6,754 nt of DNA from Holophaga sp. (GTDB lineage: Bacteria; Acidobacteriota; Holophagae; Holophagales; Holophagaceae), in the NCBI GenBank assembly GCA_030691225.1, contig JAUYES010000432.1:1-6754 (forward strand), written 5' to 3'. Positions 1 through 6,754 of this stretch are shown one piece after another. Positions within the stretch are counted from its first letter, which is position 1, and each line of letters opens with the position of its first letter. The translations under genes were made by a program, and so were the position numbers. The notes beneath the pieces are model-generated. The model had not been told where the DNA came from, ran no database searches, and saw only the letters and a list, made by a program, of their open reading frames with translations.

Positions 1-1573
1 CCAGGGGGTTGAAATACGACACCAGTAAATCCCCTGAGGGGGTCAAGCGGGCATAGGAGACATGGTTTTCCCGCAAACCGTCCCTGGCGCCGAAGCGCTG
101 CCACTTACCTTGCTCCAGCAACGCGAGGCCATTGGCACCGCAGGCCCAGATTCGCCCACCGGGTTCCTGGAACATATCGCTGACACGCTCGGAAGCGTCA
201 CCTCCAGGCAATTCCACTGGCTTGAAGTCCAGGCGGGACCCCGTGCAGGTGGTGCTGATTACTCCGGCGGCCTCGGTGGCGGCCCACAAACGATCTGCGG
301 AATCGATCAGGAGTTTGAAAATGCGCTTGGTAGGTCGTCCAATATCGATTGGAAAGCGTTTAAGGGAACGTGTTTTGGGATCGTAGCGCAGGATTTCCTG
401 CGTATTCCCAGCCATATAGAGTCGCCCTTGAGCATCCTCCACTAGGCAGCGAGCAACGAGGTTAGCGGTGCCCGGAATGGTTTCCCAAACGCCTCCTTTG
501 GCCCGGCAGGCGCCCCGGTCAGTGCCGATCCAAAGTTGGTGGGTGCGATCCCTGAAAATGGTTCGGATGATGTTGCTGGGGAGTCCCTCGGTGGTGCCAT
601 AGGTAGTGAGGACGCCGCGACCGAGGCGACGGTAGGCACCCACCCCCGCCACCCAGAGATTGCCTTCGCGATCTTCGGCGATGGATCTTGCAAAATCAGC
701 CGGGAAGCCTTGTTCCTTGCCCATTACCTGCCATGTATCCCCGACCATGGTGAGCAAACTGGAGTTGGTCGAAATCCATAGCTGCCCTTTGCGGTCAATG
801 GATAAATAGCCTCGTGAACCCGCAACCATAGGCGGTGTTTGAGCCAGACGAAAGGTGGTTTCAGTGGGTTTGAGGACCCAGAGTTGGGTGGCCGAGCGCG
901 CCCACAAGCGTCCGTTGACATCACCCGCCAGGGCATCAAGGCGGATGCTCTGAAATCCTGGAACACAGGGAATGTTGCGCCATTTTCCTGTTTCGAATTC
1001 GAATACCTCCGTTTCAAACTTGCCGCCCACCGAGCGACTGCTGGCCACCCACACTTTGGGTAACCCGGGTGCCGCCCAGAGCGCCGTGGCCTCTCCTCCT
1101 GGCCAGCCTGGGACTTTCTGGAAAGTGCCATTGGCTTCCTGCTGAAAAGGCCCCTGGGGAGTGCTCACCCAGATCCGTCCCTCGGGGCCAGTGGCTAGGC
1201 TTTCCACGGGAACCCGAGGGAATTCCGGGCATACAAACCGACCTTCACTCCAGCGACCCAATCCTTGGTACGTTCCGGCCCACAGGTTGCCCGCAGGATC
1301 CTGGTGCATGACAAAGACCTCACCCGAGGGAAGCCCTTGATCCATACCGAAATTTTGGAATCGGTGCCCGTCGTATCGGGATACGCCACCCTCGGTGGCC
1401 ATCCACATGAAGCCCTGGTGGTCCTGGATGATGGACCACACGGCTAAGTTGTCCATTCCCGATTCCACCCCATAGATCTTGAAGGCGGTGCGGGCTTTGG
1501 GCAGATCCTCGGCTTGGGCCACGCTTCCCAGAAGCCATAGGGCCAATCCCCAAAAGACACGTTTCCACGCCAT
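1..1573 (-). CDS. Exported Reg_prop beta-propeller sensor-type protein (N-terminal part, runs off left edge)
   Basis: The reverse strand is open without a stop from an ATG at 1573 to the window edge, giving 524 residues with no end. Residues 1-21 form a signal peptide: basic start MAWKR, hydrophobic core, cleavage motif AQA before Glu22. The rest is a run of about twelve blade motifs of the form 'D..G.LWxxT..GL', for example GNLWAGTYQGLGR (95-107), GQLWISTNSSL (263-273), GNLWVAGVGAYRR (304-316) and HQLWIGTDRGA (345-355). Linkers such as EGLPSNIIRTIFRD (329-342) are typical of Reg_prop (two-component regulator propeller) repeats. In that family, usually about 14 blades form two seven-bladed periplasmic propellers, followed by a Y_Y_Y domain, a membrane helix and a histidine kinase, GGDEF or DNA-binding output. 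Here the output lies outside the window, so sensor function is inferred. Only a weak GGGGA-like ribosome site precedes the ATG. The gene is divergent from the peptidase operon. Confidence 0.87.
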   Translation of the reverse strand, partial: MAWKRVFWGLALWLLGSVAQAEDLPKARTAFKIYGVESGMDNLAVWSIIQDHQGFMWMATEGGVSRYDGHRFQNFGMDQGLPSGEVFVMHQDPAGNLWAGTYQGLGRWSEGRFVCPEFPRVPVESLATGPEGRIWVSTPQGPFQQEANGTFQKVPGWPGGEATALWAAPGLPKVWVASSRSVGGKFETEVFEFETGKWRNIPCVPGFQSIRLDALAGDVNGRLWARSATQLWVLKPTETTFRLAQTPPMVAGSRGYLSIDRKGQLWISTNSSLLTMVGDTWQVMGKEQGFPADFARSIAEDREGNLWVAGVGAYRRLGRGVLTTYGTTEGLPSNIIRTIFRDRTHQLWIGTDRGACRAKGGVWETIPGTANLVARCLVEDAQGRLYMAGNTQEILRYDPKTRSLKRFPIDIGRPTKRIFKLLIDSADRLWAATEAAGVISTTCTGSRLDFKPVELPGGDASERVSDMFQEPGGRIWACGANGLALLEQGKWQRFGARDGLRENHVSYARLTPSGDLLVSYFNPL

Positions 1574-1715
1574 GGTCGTCCCCGTTCGTGAAGGAACTAT
1601 CGGCAGTCCTCGAAGGGATAGTGAGAATTAAGGACTCTTGTGAAATTCGATTAATGGAACGCCTTTAACGGGGATTGCAGACCCCTGGCATCATGGGCAT
1701 GACACGAGGAGCCCC
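1574..1715. promoter_or_regulatory. Divergent intergenic region, presumed promoters for both units
   Basis: This 142-bp gap is the only substantial non-coding stretch. It separates the start of the minus-strand propeller gene from the start of the plus-strand peptidase gene, so it should carry both promoters. Its middle part (about 1618-1670) is visibly more AT-rich than the flanking genes. Weak hexamers exist. On plus, TTGTGA at 1638-1643 and TTTAAC at 1664-1669 are 20 bp apart, which is longer than usual. On minus, TTCACA (1644-1639) and CACTAT (1623-1618) have a short 15-bp spacer. Neither pair is convincing. No clear operator palindrome, riboswitch or terminator hairpin was seen. Confidence 0.5.
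1706..1711 (+). promoter_or_regulatory. Ribosome binding site of the M28 peptidase gene
   Basis: GAGGAG lies 4 nt before the ATG at 1716. The spacing is short, but this is the strongest Shine-Dalgarno match in the area. It favours ATG 1716 over the in-frame ATG at 1731, which would cut into the signal peptide. ATGs at 1693 and 1699 are out of frame with the peptidase. Confidence 0.65.
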
Positions 1716-3425
1716 ATGCGCAGCCAAGTCATGTTTTTTCTCGCAGCCAGCCTGGTGGCTCAGCCGCCCCTGGAAACTCGGATCAAGGAAGACCTGGCCT
1801 TTCTGGCCGGACCCGACCGCCAAGGGCGTGGCAATGGCTCCCTGGGGTTGGATCAGGCGGCCGCCTTCCTTACGAAGGGCTATGAATCGATGGGGCTTAA
1901 ACCCCAGAGTCAGCGATTTACCTTTGTGGACCGCATTAGCCGAACCAAGGCCAAGGCCACCGTGGGCGGAGGTGCTCCCTTGGTCTGGGGCCAAGACCTC
2001 GACGCGATCGGGTTCAGCGCCGATGGTGCCTTTTCGGGCAAGCCGATGCTCTACCTCGGGTACGGCCTAAAAACCATGGGCTACGACGATCTCGAAGGCC
2101 AGGACGTGCAAGGCAAGGTCGCCCTGATCCTTCGCACGGTGCCCGACGCCAAGGCCTTTGCCATGGTGGGCAGGTCCGACCGGGGCGTCTTGGCGCGATC
2201 CATTCGCCTCCAAAAGGCCGGAGCCCTGGCGGTGATCATTCTGGAAAATGAGGATCGACCCCGGCCCCTCGCCCGGGAAGAAGGTCCCTTGAAGCTCGAG
2301 ATCCCCGTGCTAAGCCTGCCAATCCAGACCCTAAAGGGCGCCTGTGGCGATCTCACGGCGATTGCTCAACAAAGTGCAGACACCGGCAAGCCAGCCAGTC
2401 AGGAATACCCAACGACGTTCAGCCTGGAACTCAGCCTGGATCGCCATCAGGCCATGCTCCCCAATGTCGCCACGATCATCCCCGGTTCGGACCCCAAGCT
2501 GAAAGAAGAGTTCATCGTGCTGGGGGCGCATCTGGATCACCTGGGCCTCGGGGAACGGCATAGCCTTTCGGGAGAAGCCGGGCGTGGGAAGGTGCATCCC
2601 GGCGCCGATGACAATGCCAGCGGTACGGTCATGGTCTTTGAGCTGGCCAAACAGCTAAAAAACCGCCCCACTCGTCGATCGGTCGTGGTGCTGCATGTTT
2701 CGGGCGAAGAAGAGGGCCTTTTGGGCAGCGCCCACTGGGTGCAGAACCCCACCGTCCCGCTGCCCAGCGTTAAGTTCATGCTCAATTTCGATATGGTCGG
2801 CCGCCTGGATTCCACCAAGCCCACCCTGCAAATTGGTGGCCTGGGTGCTCCCAAAACCGCCCTGGCCAAGGCCAAGACCTTCGCTCCCGAAGGCTTGGCC
2901 ATCGGTGACGATCTCGGGGTGGCCGTGGGTGGCTCCGATCACATGAGCTTTTCCGCGGCGAAAATCCCCACCTTTTTCTTCTTCACCGGCGTCCACGGGG
3001 ACTATCACCGAACCTCCGATACCACGGACAAAATCAATGTGCAGGGCATGGCCACCATCACCACCCTGGCGGAAAAAATCGTTCGCGATCTAGCCGATGC
3101 GGACCAGGTGCCAGCCTTTGATCCCGAAACAGCCAAGCTCCCCACCGTGCGGGGAGGGCCAGTCCGCGTAGCCTTTGGCAGCATTCCGGATTTCACCGAA
3201 AACCCCAAGGGTTTCCGCATCAATGGAACCTCACCGGGCTCCGCCGCCGAGGCCATTGGCCTAAAGGCCGGGGATGTGATGACCACCTTCGGCGGCAAGC
3301 GCATCCGTAATCTCTATGATTTCCAGGAAGTGCTTTCCTCCTTCAAACCCGGGGACAAGGTCCGCGTGGTGTGGCTGCGGGGTGAAACCACCATGGAGCA
3401 AGACGCCATCCTCAAAGGCCGGTGA
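1716..3425 (+). CDS. Exported M28 family zinc aminopeptidase with PA-like insert and C-terminal PDZ domain
   Basis: A 569-residue exported metallopeptidase that probably removes N-terminal amino acids from peptides in the periplasm or outside the cell. Residues 1-15 look like a short signal peptide (hydrophobic core MFFLAASLVA, likely cut before Gln16). Residues about 105-215 resemble a protease-associated (PA) domain (YLGYGL, then GKVALIL, then KAGALAVII). The M28 catalytic domain spans about 248-460. By alignment to Aeromonas-type aminopeptidase the dizinc site is complete: His272 in GAHLDH, Asp298 in GADDNASG, Glu332 in GEEEGLLGS, Asp359 in NFDMVGR and His431 in DYHRTSDT. Asp274 and Glu331 match the supporting Asp and the general base. 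Residues about 485-567 form a PDZ domain (GTSPGSAAEAIGLKAGDVM), which may bind substrate C-termini or a partner. Exact substrate specificity cannot be read from sequence. It is the first gene of the plus-strand cluster, and aroB follows after 6 bp. Confidence 0.93.
   Translation: MRSQVMFFLAASLVAQPPLETRIKEDLAFLAGPDRQGRGNGSLGLDQAAAFLTKGYESMGLKPQSQRFTFVDRISRTKAKATVGGGAPLVWGQDLDAIGFSADGAFSGKPMLYLGYGLKTMGYDDLEGQDVQGKVALILRTVPDAKAFAMVGRSDRGVLARSIRLQKAGALAVIILENEDRPRPLAREEGPLKLEIPVLSLPIQTLKGACGDLTAIAQQSADTGKPASQEYPTTFSLELSLDRHQAMLPNVATIIPGSDPKLKEEFIVLGAHLDHLGLGERHSLSGEAGRGKVHPGADDNASGTVMVFELAKQLKNRPTRRSVVVLHVSGEEEGLLGSAHWVQNPTVPLPSVKFMLNFDMVGRLDSTKPTLQIGGLGAPKTALAKAKTFAPEGLAIGDDLGVAVGGSDHMSFSAAKIPTFFFFTGVHGDYHRTSDTTDKINVQGMATITTLAEKIVRDLADADQVPAFDPETAKLPTVRGGPVRVAFGSIPDFTENPKGFRINGTSPGSAAEAIGLKAGDVMTTFGGKRIRNLYDFQEVLSSFKPGDKVRVVWLRGETTMEQDAILKGR
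3421..3425 (+). promoter_or_regulatory. Ribosome binding site of aroB, overlapping the upstream stop
   Basis: GGTGA lies 6 nt before the aroB ATG at 3432 and includes the TGA stop of the peptidase gene. Ribosomes ending the peptidase would sit on the aroB start signal, which suggests translational coupling. The match is only moderate. Confidence 0.45.
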
Positions 3426-3431
3426 ACCGAT

Positions 3432-4466
3432 ATGCTGCTTAAGCTTCCCGAGTCCTTTCCAACCACCGTGCACATTCTAGAAAAGCTGGAAGGCGGCTGT
3501 TTGCCCAAGGGCCCCTGGGTGCTGGTGGGCGACGATGCCATTCGCCCGCTCTGGGAACGTGCCGGGATGCCCGTACCCCCCGGTTCCCGCTGGGTGAGTC
3601 TCGATGAAACCACGAAGCGTCTGGACACCCTCATCCCGTGGTTGGAGGCTTGGGCTGCGCTGCCTCTGCATCGGGATGTCTGCATCGTGGCGGCGGGCGG
3701 CGGCGTTCTCACCGATATGGTTGGCCTCGCGGCGGCCCTCTTTCTGCGGGGTGTTACCTGGCAGGCTTGGCCCACCACACTGCTTTCTCAAGTGGATGCG
3801 GGACTCGGTGGAAAAACCGCCGTGAACCTAACGGCAGGAAAGAACCTTGCCGGTGCCTTCCATCCTCCGGAACACATGGTGGTGTGCTCGGCCTTTCTCG
3901 ACACGTTGCCTTTGCGGCAACTACATTCGGGCCGATGGGAACTGATCAAGATGGCCTTTCTGGAAGGCGACACGGCTTGGGCCGAACGCCTAATGGCATC
4001 ACCCAAACCGGACTCTAACGATCTGGCCAGGGCTTTGGAAATCAAGGCAGAACTCGTCCACCGCGATCTGCGGGAAGCCGGGGACCGAAAACTCCTGAAT
4101 CTGGGCCACACCCTGGGGCATGCCCTGGAAGCCGCCTCGGATTTCCGCCTGCTCCACGGCGAGGCCGTGGGCTTGGGTCTCCTCGCCGCATGTTTCCTGG
4201 CCGAGGAGGCAGGCCTTCCCGCATTTCCACCCGAACTCCTGCAGCGACTGGCCAAGCACCTGCAGCCCCTAGCCCCGGAGATCGCCCCCTGGGAAGCCTG
4301 CCTGCCCTGGTTGGCCCGCGACAAAAAGATCGATACGGGCGCGAATGGAACCGCCCCGGCAGTACACTGTGTTCTGCCTCAGCCTGGGAATCGTGCCACG
4401 TTGAGGTTCCTATCTCCCGAAGCCTGGATTACTGCCCACGCCAAGCTACTGAACTCTTTTTGCTGA
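3432..4466 (+). CDS. aroB: 3-dehydroquinate synthase
   Basis: A 344-residue cytoplasmic NAD- and metal-dependent enzyme that converts DAHP to 3-dehydroquinate, the second step of the shikimate pathway to aromatic amino acids. It follows E. coli AroB (about 362 residues) along its length: nucleotide-binding region GGGVLTD (89-95), LRG (105-107), PTTLLSQVD (114-122), GGKTAVN (126-132), GKNLAGAF (136-143), NLGHTLGHALE (223-233), HGEAVGLG (242-249) and RDKK (296-299). The expected metal ligands are present: Glu170, His226 and His242. Catalytic-region Lys128, Lys173 and Asn138 are also kept. Several usually fixed neighbours differ: Thr94 for Gly in GGxxGD, Gly124 for Ser in VDxSxGGK, and RWELIK in place of the common LAEVIK. 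Related sugar-phosphate cyclases (2-deoxy-scyllo-inosose or EVS-type) are the alternative, but the isolated context and close match to AroB favour aroB. The gene sits between two genes for exported proteins. Confidence 0.9.
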   Translation: MLLKLPESFPTTVHILEKLEGGCLPKGPWVLVGDDAIRPLWERAGMPVPPGSRWVSLDETTKRLDTLIPWLEAWAALPLHRDVCIVAAGGGVLTDMVGLAAALFLRGVTWQAWPTTLLSQVDAGLGGKTAVNLTAGKNLAGAFHPPEHMVVCSAFLDTLPLRQLHSGRWELIKMAFLEGDTAWAERLMASPKPDSNDLARALEIKAELVHRDLREAGDRKLLNLGHTLGHALEAASDFRLLHGEAVGLGLLAACFLAEEAGLPAFPPELLQRLAKHLQPLAPEIAPWEACLPWLARDKKIDTGANGTAPAVHCVLPQPGNRATLRFLSPEAWITAHAKLLNSFC

Positions 4467-4475
4467 GACACCTCC

Positions 4476-6386
4476 GTGCACCCATTGAAATACCTGGTCG
4501 TTCCCATTCTTGTTGGCAGCAGTGGTTTCAGCCTTTTAGCCCAGAGCACCGAGGACCCCCGCACCCTGATCTTGCAAGGTCGGGCCATGCAGCGGCGCGG
4601 AGGTGGTGATGATCCCGCTGGAGCCGCCTTGCTATTCCGAAAGGCCGTGGCGCTCTCGCCGAAAAGCGCGGAGGCCAATCTGCGCCTTTCCGAGGCGCTG
4701 ATGGAATCCGGTTCCCTGGAAGCCGCGGTAGAACCTGGCACCCGCGCCGCAAATCTGGATCCTTCCCGCGCAGAGGCCTGGGCTCACCTGGGAATGTTGC
4801 ATTACCTACGCGGGAGAAAGCTGCCCGAGGCCCAGGCACAGGCCCAAAAGGCTCTCCAACGGGCGGCCACGTTAATGCCATCGGATGCGGAATTGTGGAC
4901 TCGCCTCGCCGAAGTCGCCGAGACCTGCAAAGACCAGCCTGCCGCCATCAAGGCCTGGACCCGGGTGGGCCGTTTGCGTCCGCCCTTCTCCATCCAGGGC
5001 CGAAACCTTGGTGATATCGCCTGGGAACGGGTGGCCACCCTTGCGGCGGGTCCCAATTACTATGAGCTCCGCCGCGAGGCCGTGCTGGCGCTTTGCAACG
5101 GAAAATATCCAGATGCACCTAGCCTGCGACTCCTGGAAGATTTGGCCCGAGAGCAGGTGGAAAAGGGGTTTCTGGGCCACGCAGAAGAAAGCTTTGCCCT
5201 GCTGGGTCGAAGCCTTCCCAAGGAGCCCGCGGTTTGGGACAACATCGCCCTCATCCAAATTCGCACGGCCCGATTTCAAGAAGCCATCGAGACTTTGCGT
5301 CGGGCCGAAGCGCTTCGCTCTACACCCCGAGGGGATTTCAACACGGGCCTTTGCCTCATGAATCTGGGCCAGTTTGAAGAATCAGAACCACGCTGGCGCT
5401 CGGTCTTGAAGGCCTCCAAATTCACCAAAGAAGACGAACAACTCGCGGCCAATGCCCGCACGCTCCTGGCCACGTCGATGCTCCTGCGGGGCAAGCCCAA
5501 GGAAATGCTCGAACTGTTGAAGGGCTGGCCCGAAGTAAAAACGCAGCCAGAATTATTGGCCCTTGAGGCCCAGGGGCTCATTCAAACCCAAGCCCTGAAA
5601 CAAGCCCGGCTCGTTCTTCGGGATGGCATGGCTCGCTTTCCGCAGCATGGGATTTTCCTGTTGGCAAAGGCCATCCCCGAAAAGCAGTTCAACGGTGGCG
5701 TCTTTTCTGGCAAAGAGTCCCGGAATGCCTTGCAACAATTGGATCTCGAGATAATCGCCGGCCAAATGGGCGAGTTCCGCCGCTGGGATCGCTGCTTGGA
5801 ATTCGTGCTTCTGGCCCGAAAAACGGCCCCGGTGCGGGATATTGAACTGCTCCTGCTGCAGGGCAGTGCCCTCCAGGAATTGGGGCGCATGAGCGAAGCC
5901 GTCCAGGTGCTTCGCGAGGGGCAACGCATGAATCCGGGTCATCCGACCCTACAAAACAATTTGGGCTACGTGTTGCTGGAGATGGATGAAAGCCAATTGC
6001 CGGAGGCCGCCGCCCTCATCGAGGCCTCCCTCAAACAGGAGCCTGATAACAGCAACACCATGGATAGCTGGGGTTGGGCGCTATTCAAACAAGGGAAATT
6101 CAAGGAATCGGAAGAAGTCCTCCGCAAGGCCTCTGAGCTTTCACCCTTCAGCCCCGAGATCCGCAAGCATCTTGGAGAAGCACTCCTTTCCCTCGGCCGT
6201 CTGGAAGAGGCCCTGGAGCAGTGGGAACGGGCCTTGGCTTATGCCTTCCCCGATCGAAAGGCCCTGGAAATTCGGGCGCGGGAATTGCGCACTCGCATCG
6301 CCAAAAAGCGTCACGAGGCTGCCCAGGCGGATCCAGACGAACCCATCGAACCCCCAGAACCTAATTTCGATGAGGATCAGGAATGA
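4476..6386 (+). CDS. Exported tetratricopeptide repeat protein
   Basis: A 636-residue TPR protein, probably a periplasmic or envelope scaffold for protein-protein contacts. No enzymatic domain is visible. The GTG start at 4476, 9 bp after the aroB stop, is chosen because it gives a signal peptide (residues 1-22, MHPLKYLVVP start, core ending SLLA, cut before Gln23). The next in-frame ATG, at residue 38, would remove it. The ribosome site is weak (TGAGA at 4464-4468, overlapping the aroB stop). TPR-like helix pairs are clear at about 46-79, 97-130, 134-167, 250-283, 453-486, 489-522, 524-557 and 558-592. The stretch at about 290-450 is less regular. The C-terminal part carries the pattern LGYVLLEM, then MDSWGWALFKQG, then IRKHLGEALLSLG. 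This is typical of long TPR proteins that often sit beside lolB and ispE in Proteobacteria. The last 20 residues form an acidic, proline-rich tail. The stop overlaps the next gene's start. Confidence 0.92.
   Translation: MHPLKYLVVPILVGSSGFSLLAQSTEDPRTLILQGRAMQRRGGGDDPAGAALLFRKAVALSPKSAEANLRLSEALMESGSLEAAVEPGTRAANLDPSRAEAWAHLGMLHYLRGRKLPEAQAQAQKALQRAATLMPSDAELWTRLAEVAETCKDQPAAIKAWTRVGRLRPPFSIQGRNLGDIAWERVATLAAGPNYYELRREAVLALCNGKYPDAPSLRLLEDLAREQVEKGFLGHAEESFALLGRSLPKEPAVWDNIALIQIRTARFQEAIETLRRAEALRSTPRGDFNTGLCLMNLGQFEESEPRWRSVLKASKFTKEDEQLAANARTLLATSMLLRGKPKEMLELLKGWPEVKTQPELLALEAQGLIQTQALKQARLVLRDGMARFPQHGIFLLAKAIPEKQFNGGVFSGKESRNALQQLDLEIIAGQMGEFRRWDRCLEFVLLARKTAPVRDIELLLLQGSALQELGRMSEAVQVLREGQRMNPGHPTLQNNLGYVLLEMDESQLPEAAALIEASLKQEPDNSNTMDSWGWALFKQGKFKESEEVLRKASELSPFSPEIRKHLGEALLSLGRLEEALEQWERALAYAFPDRKALEIRARELRTRIAKKRHEAAQADPDEPIEPPEPNFDEDQE
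6372..6376 (+). promoter_or_regulatory. Ribosome binding site of the 3'-terminal gene
   Basis: GAGGA lies 6 nt before the ATG at 6383, inside the end of the TPR gene. Together with an in-frame TGA at 6371-6373 and no other start codon in between, it fixes ATG 6383 as the start of the following gene. Confidence 0.65.
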
Positions 6387-6754
6387 TTTTTCTGTTGGCA
6401 CTTCCCCAGGCCGTTCAGGCCGAACCGCCAAAGGTTCTTCCTCCCCTGCGGGCCCAGTACGGTTGGGGCTATGTGGGCGACGATGGCGAAGGCAAGGGCG
6501 ACTTCAGCATCTTGCTGGAACCCGCCACGGGGAAACTGATTCTCGAAGTGCATGGAGTCGGGGAGCGCATTGTCTTTTTGTCAGGCGACCGTGCCTCGGG
6601 TTATCGGGTGCAGATTCCCCGGCGGAAAATCGATGAAACCTCGCCCACCCTGAGCGGTTTACCAGTGCCATTCCTGCCTGACATTGGCTCCGTGGAAGGC
6701 CTCTACCGGCTCCTCACCCTGGGTGAAGCCAAGGGCGTCAAGGTGACCAAGAAG
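6383..6754 (+). CDS. Small exported protein, possibly LolB/DUF4292-like (N-terminal part, runs off right edge)
   Basis: The frame is open from ATG 6383 to the window end, giving 124 residues without a stop. The ATG overlaps the TPR stop (ATGA), so the two are probably translationally coupled. Residues 1-13 (MIFLLALPQAVQA) look like a very short signal peptide cut before Glu14. It has no basic residue and no lipobox cysteine. An in-frame stop just upstream rules out a longer start. The body alternates short beta-type segments (GKGDFSILLEP, GKLILEVHGVG, RIVFLSG, GYRVQIPR) followed by LPVPFLPDIGSVEGLYRLL. This is the general layout of LolA/LolB and DUF4292 lipoprotein-carrier folds, in which strands precede a small helical part. 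With the TPR gene upstream, a LolB-like role in lipoprotein transport is possible but unproven. The coding call is much safer than the function. Confidence 0.7.
   Translation, partial: MIFLLALPQAVQAEPPKVLPPLRAQYGWGYVGDDGEGKGDFSILLEPATGKLILEVHGVGERIVFLSGDRASGYRVQIPRRKIDETSPTLSGLPVPFLPDIGSVEGLYRLLTLGEAKGVKVTKK

Noticed and set aside
62..445. Plus-strand open frame of 127 codons at the left end
   Set aside because: It lies opposite the propeller gene, whose reverse-strand frame shows clear blade repeats; the plus-strand product has no recognisable pattern or ribosome site.
724..1131. Minus-strand open frame of 135 codons
   Set aside because: It is in a different frame from the propeller gene on the same strand and covers it; its product is Arg/Pro/Ser-rich with no domain pattern.
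1675..2070. Plus-strand open frame of 131 codons at the start of the peptidase region
   Set aside because: Overlaps the M28 gene in another frame; the M28 frame has a better ribosome site, a signal peptide and family motifs.
3421..3435. Terminator or promoter between the peptidase gene and aroB
   Set aside because: The gap is only 6 bp, with no hairpin plus T-run and no room for a promoter outside coding sequence.
3788..4324. Antisense open frame of 178 codons across aroB
   Set aside because: Long antisense frames are common in GC-rich genes; the product is Ser/Arg/Pro-rich, and aroB motifs on the plus strand explain the region.
5986..6636. Plus-strand open frame of 216 codons across the TPR end and the next gene
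   Set aside because: It spans two better-supported genes in a different frame and is rich in Arg, Ser and Pro without any motif.
1..6754. CRISPR array, tRNA, insertion sequence, toxin-antitoxin or phage-defence module
   Set aside because: No regularly spaced repeats, cloverleaf-like sequence, transposase motifs or terminal inverted repeats were seen; the five genes account for nearly all the sequence.

Overview
The window reads as about 6.75 kb of moderately GC-rich chromosomal DNA from a Gram-negative-type bacterium. The combination of a Reg_prop sensor-type beta-propeller, a PA/PDZ-containing M28 peptidase and a TPR protein of this style would fit Acidobacteriota, perhaps the Holophaga/Geothrix group. 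That placement is an impression from gene content and base composition. No rRNA or other decisive marker is present.

Layout: five protein-coding genes fill the window, with one real intergenic gap (1574-1715) between two divergent transcription units. On the minus strand, a long gene starts at 1573 and runs off the left edge. It encodes an exported protein made of about twelve beta-propeller blade motifs of the two-component-regulator type. On the plus strand, four genes are packed head to tail: an exported M28 zinc peptidase with a PA-like insert and a C-terminal PDZ domain (1716-3425), 3-dehydroquinate synthase aroB (3432-4466), an exported TPR protein (4476-6386), and the start of a small exported protein that overlaps the TPR stop by ATGA and runs off the right edge (6383-6754).

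The plus-strand genes are separated by 6 bp, 9 bp and a 4-bp overlap, with no visible terminator, so they are probably one operon with translational coupling. Functionally it is mixed. AroB is a cytoplasmic shikimate-pathway enzyme, whereas the other three products carry signal peptides and should act in the periplasm or cell envelope. The TPR gene followed by a small envelope protein with a possible LolB/DUF4292-like pattern recalls the TPR-lolB-ispE order seen in many Proteobacteria. That link is tentative because the last gene is cut off.

No tRNA, rRNA, CRISPR array, insertion sequence or clear prophage/defence module was seen. The window looks mostly like ordinary chromosome. The points most worth a second look are the truncated propeller gene, the TPR/LolB-like pair and the unusual active-site-region substitutions in AroB.
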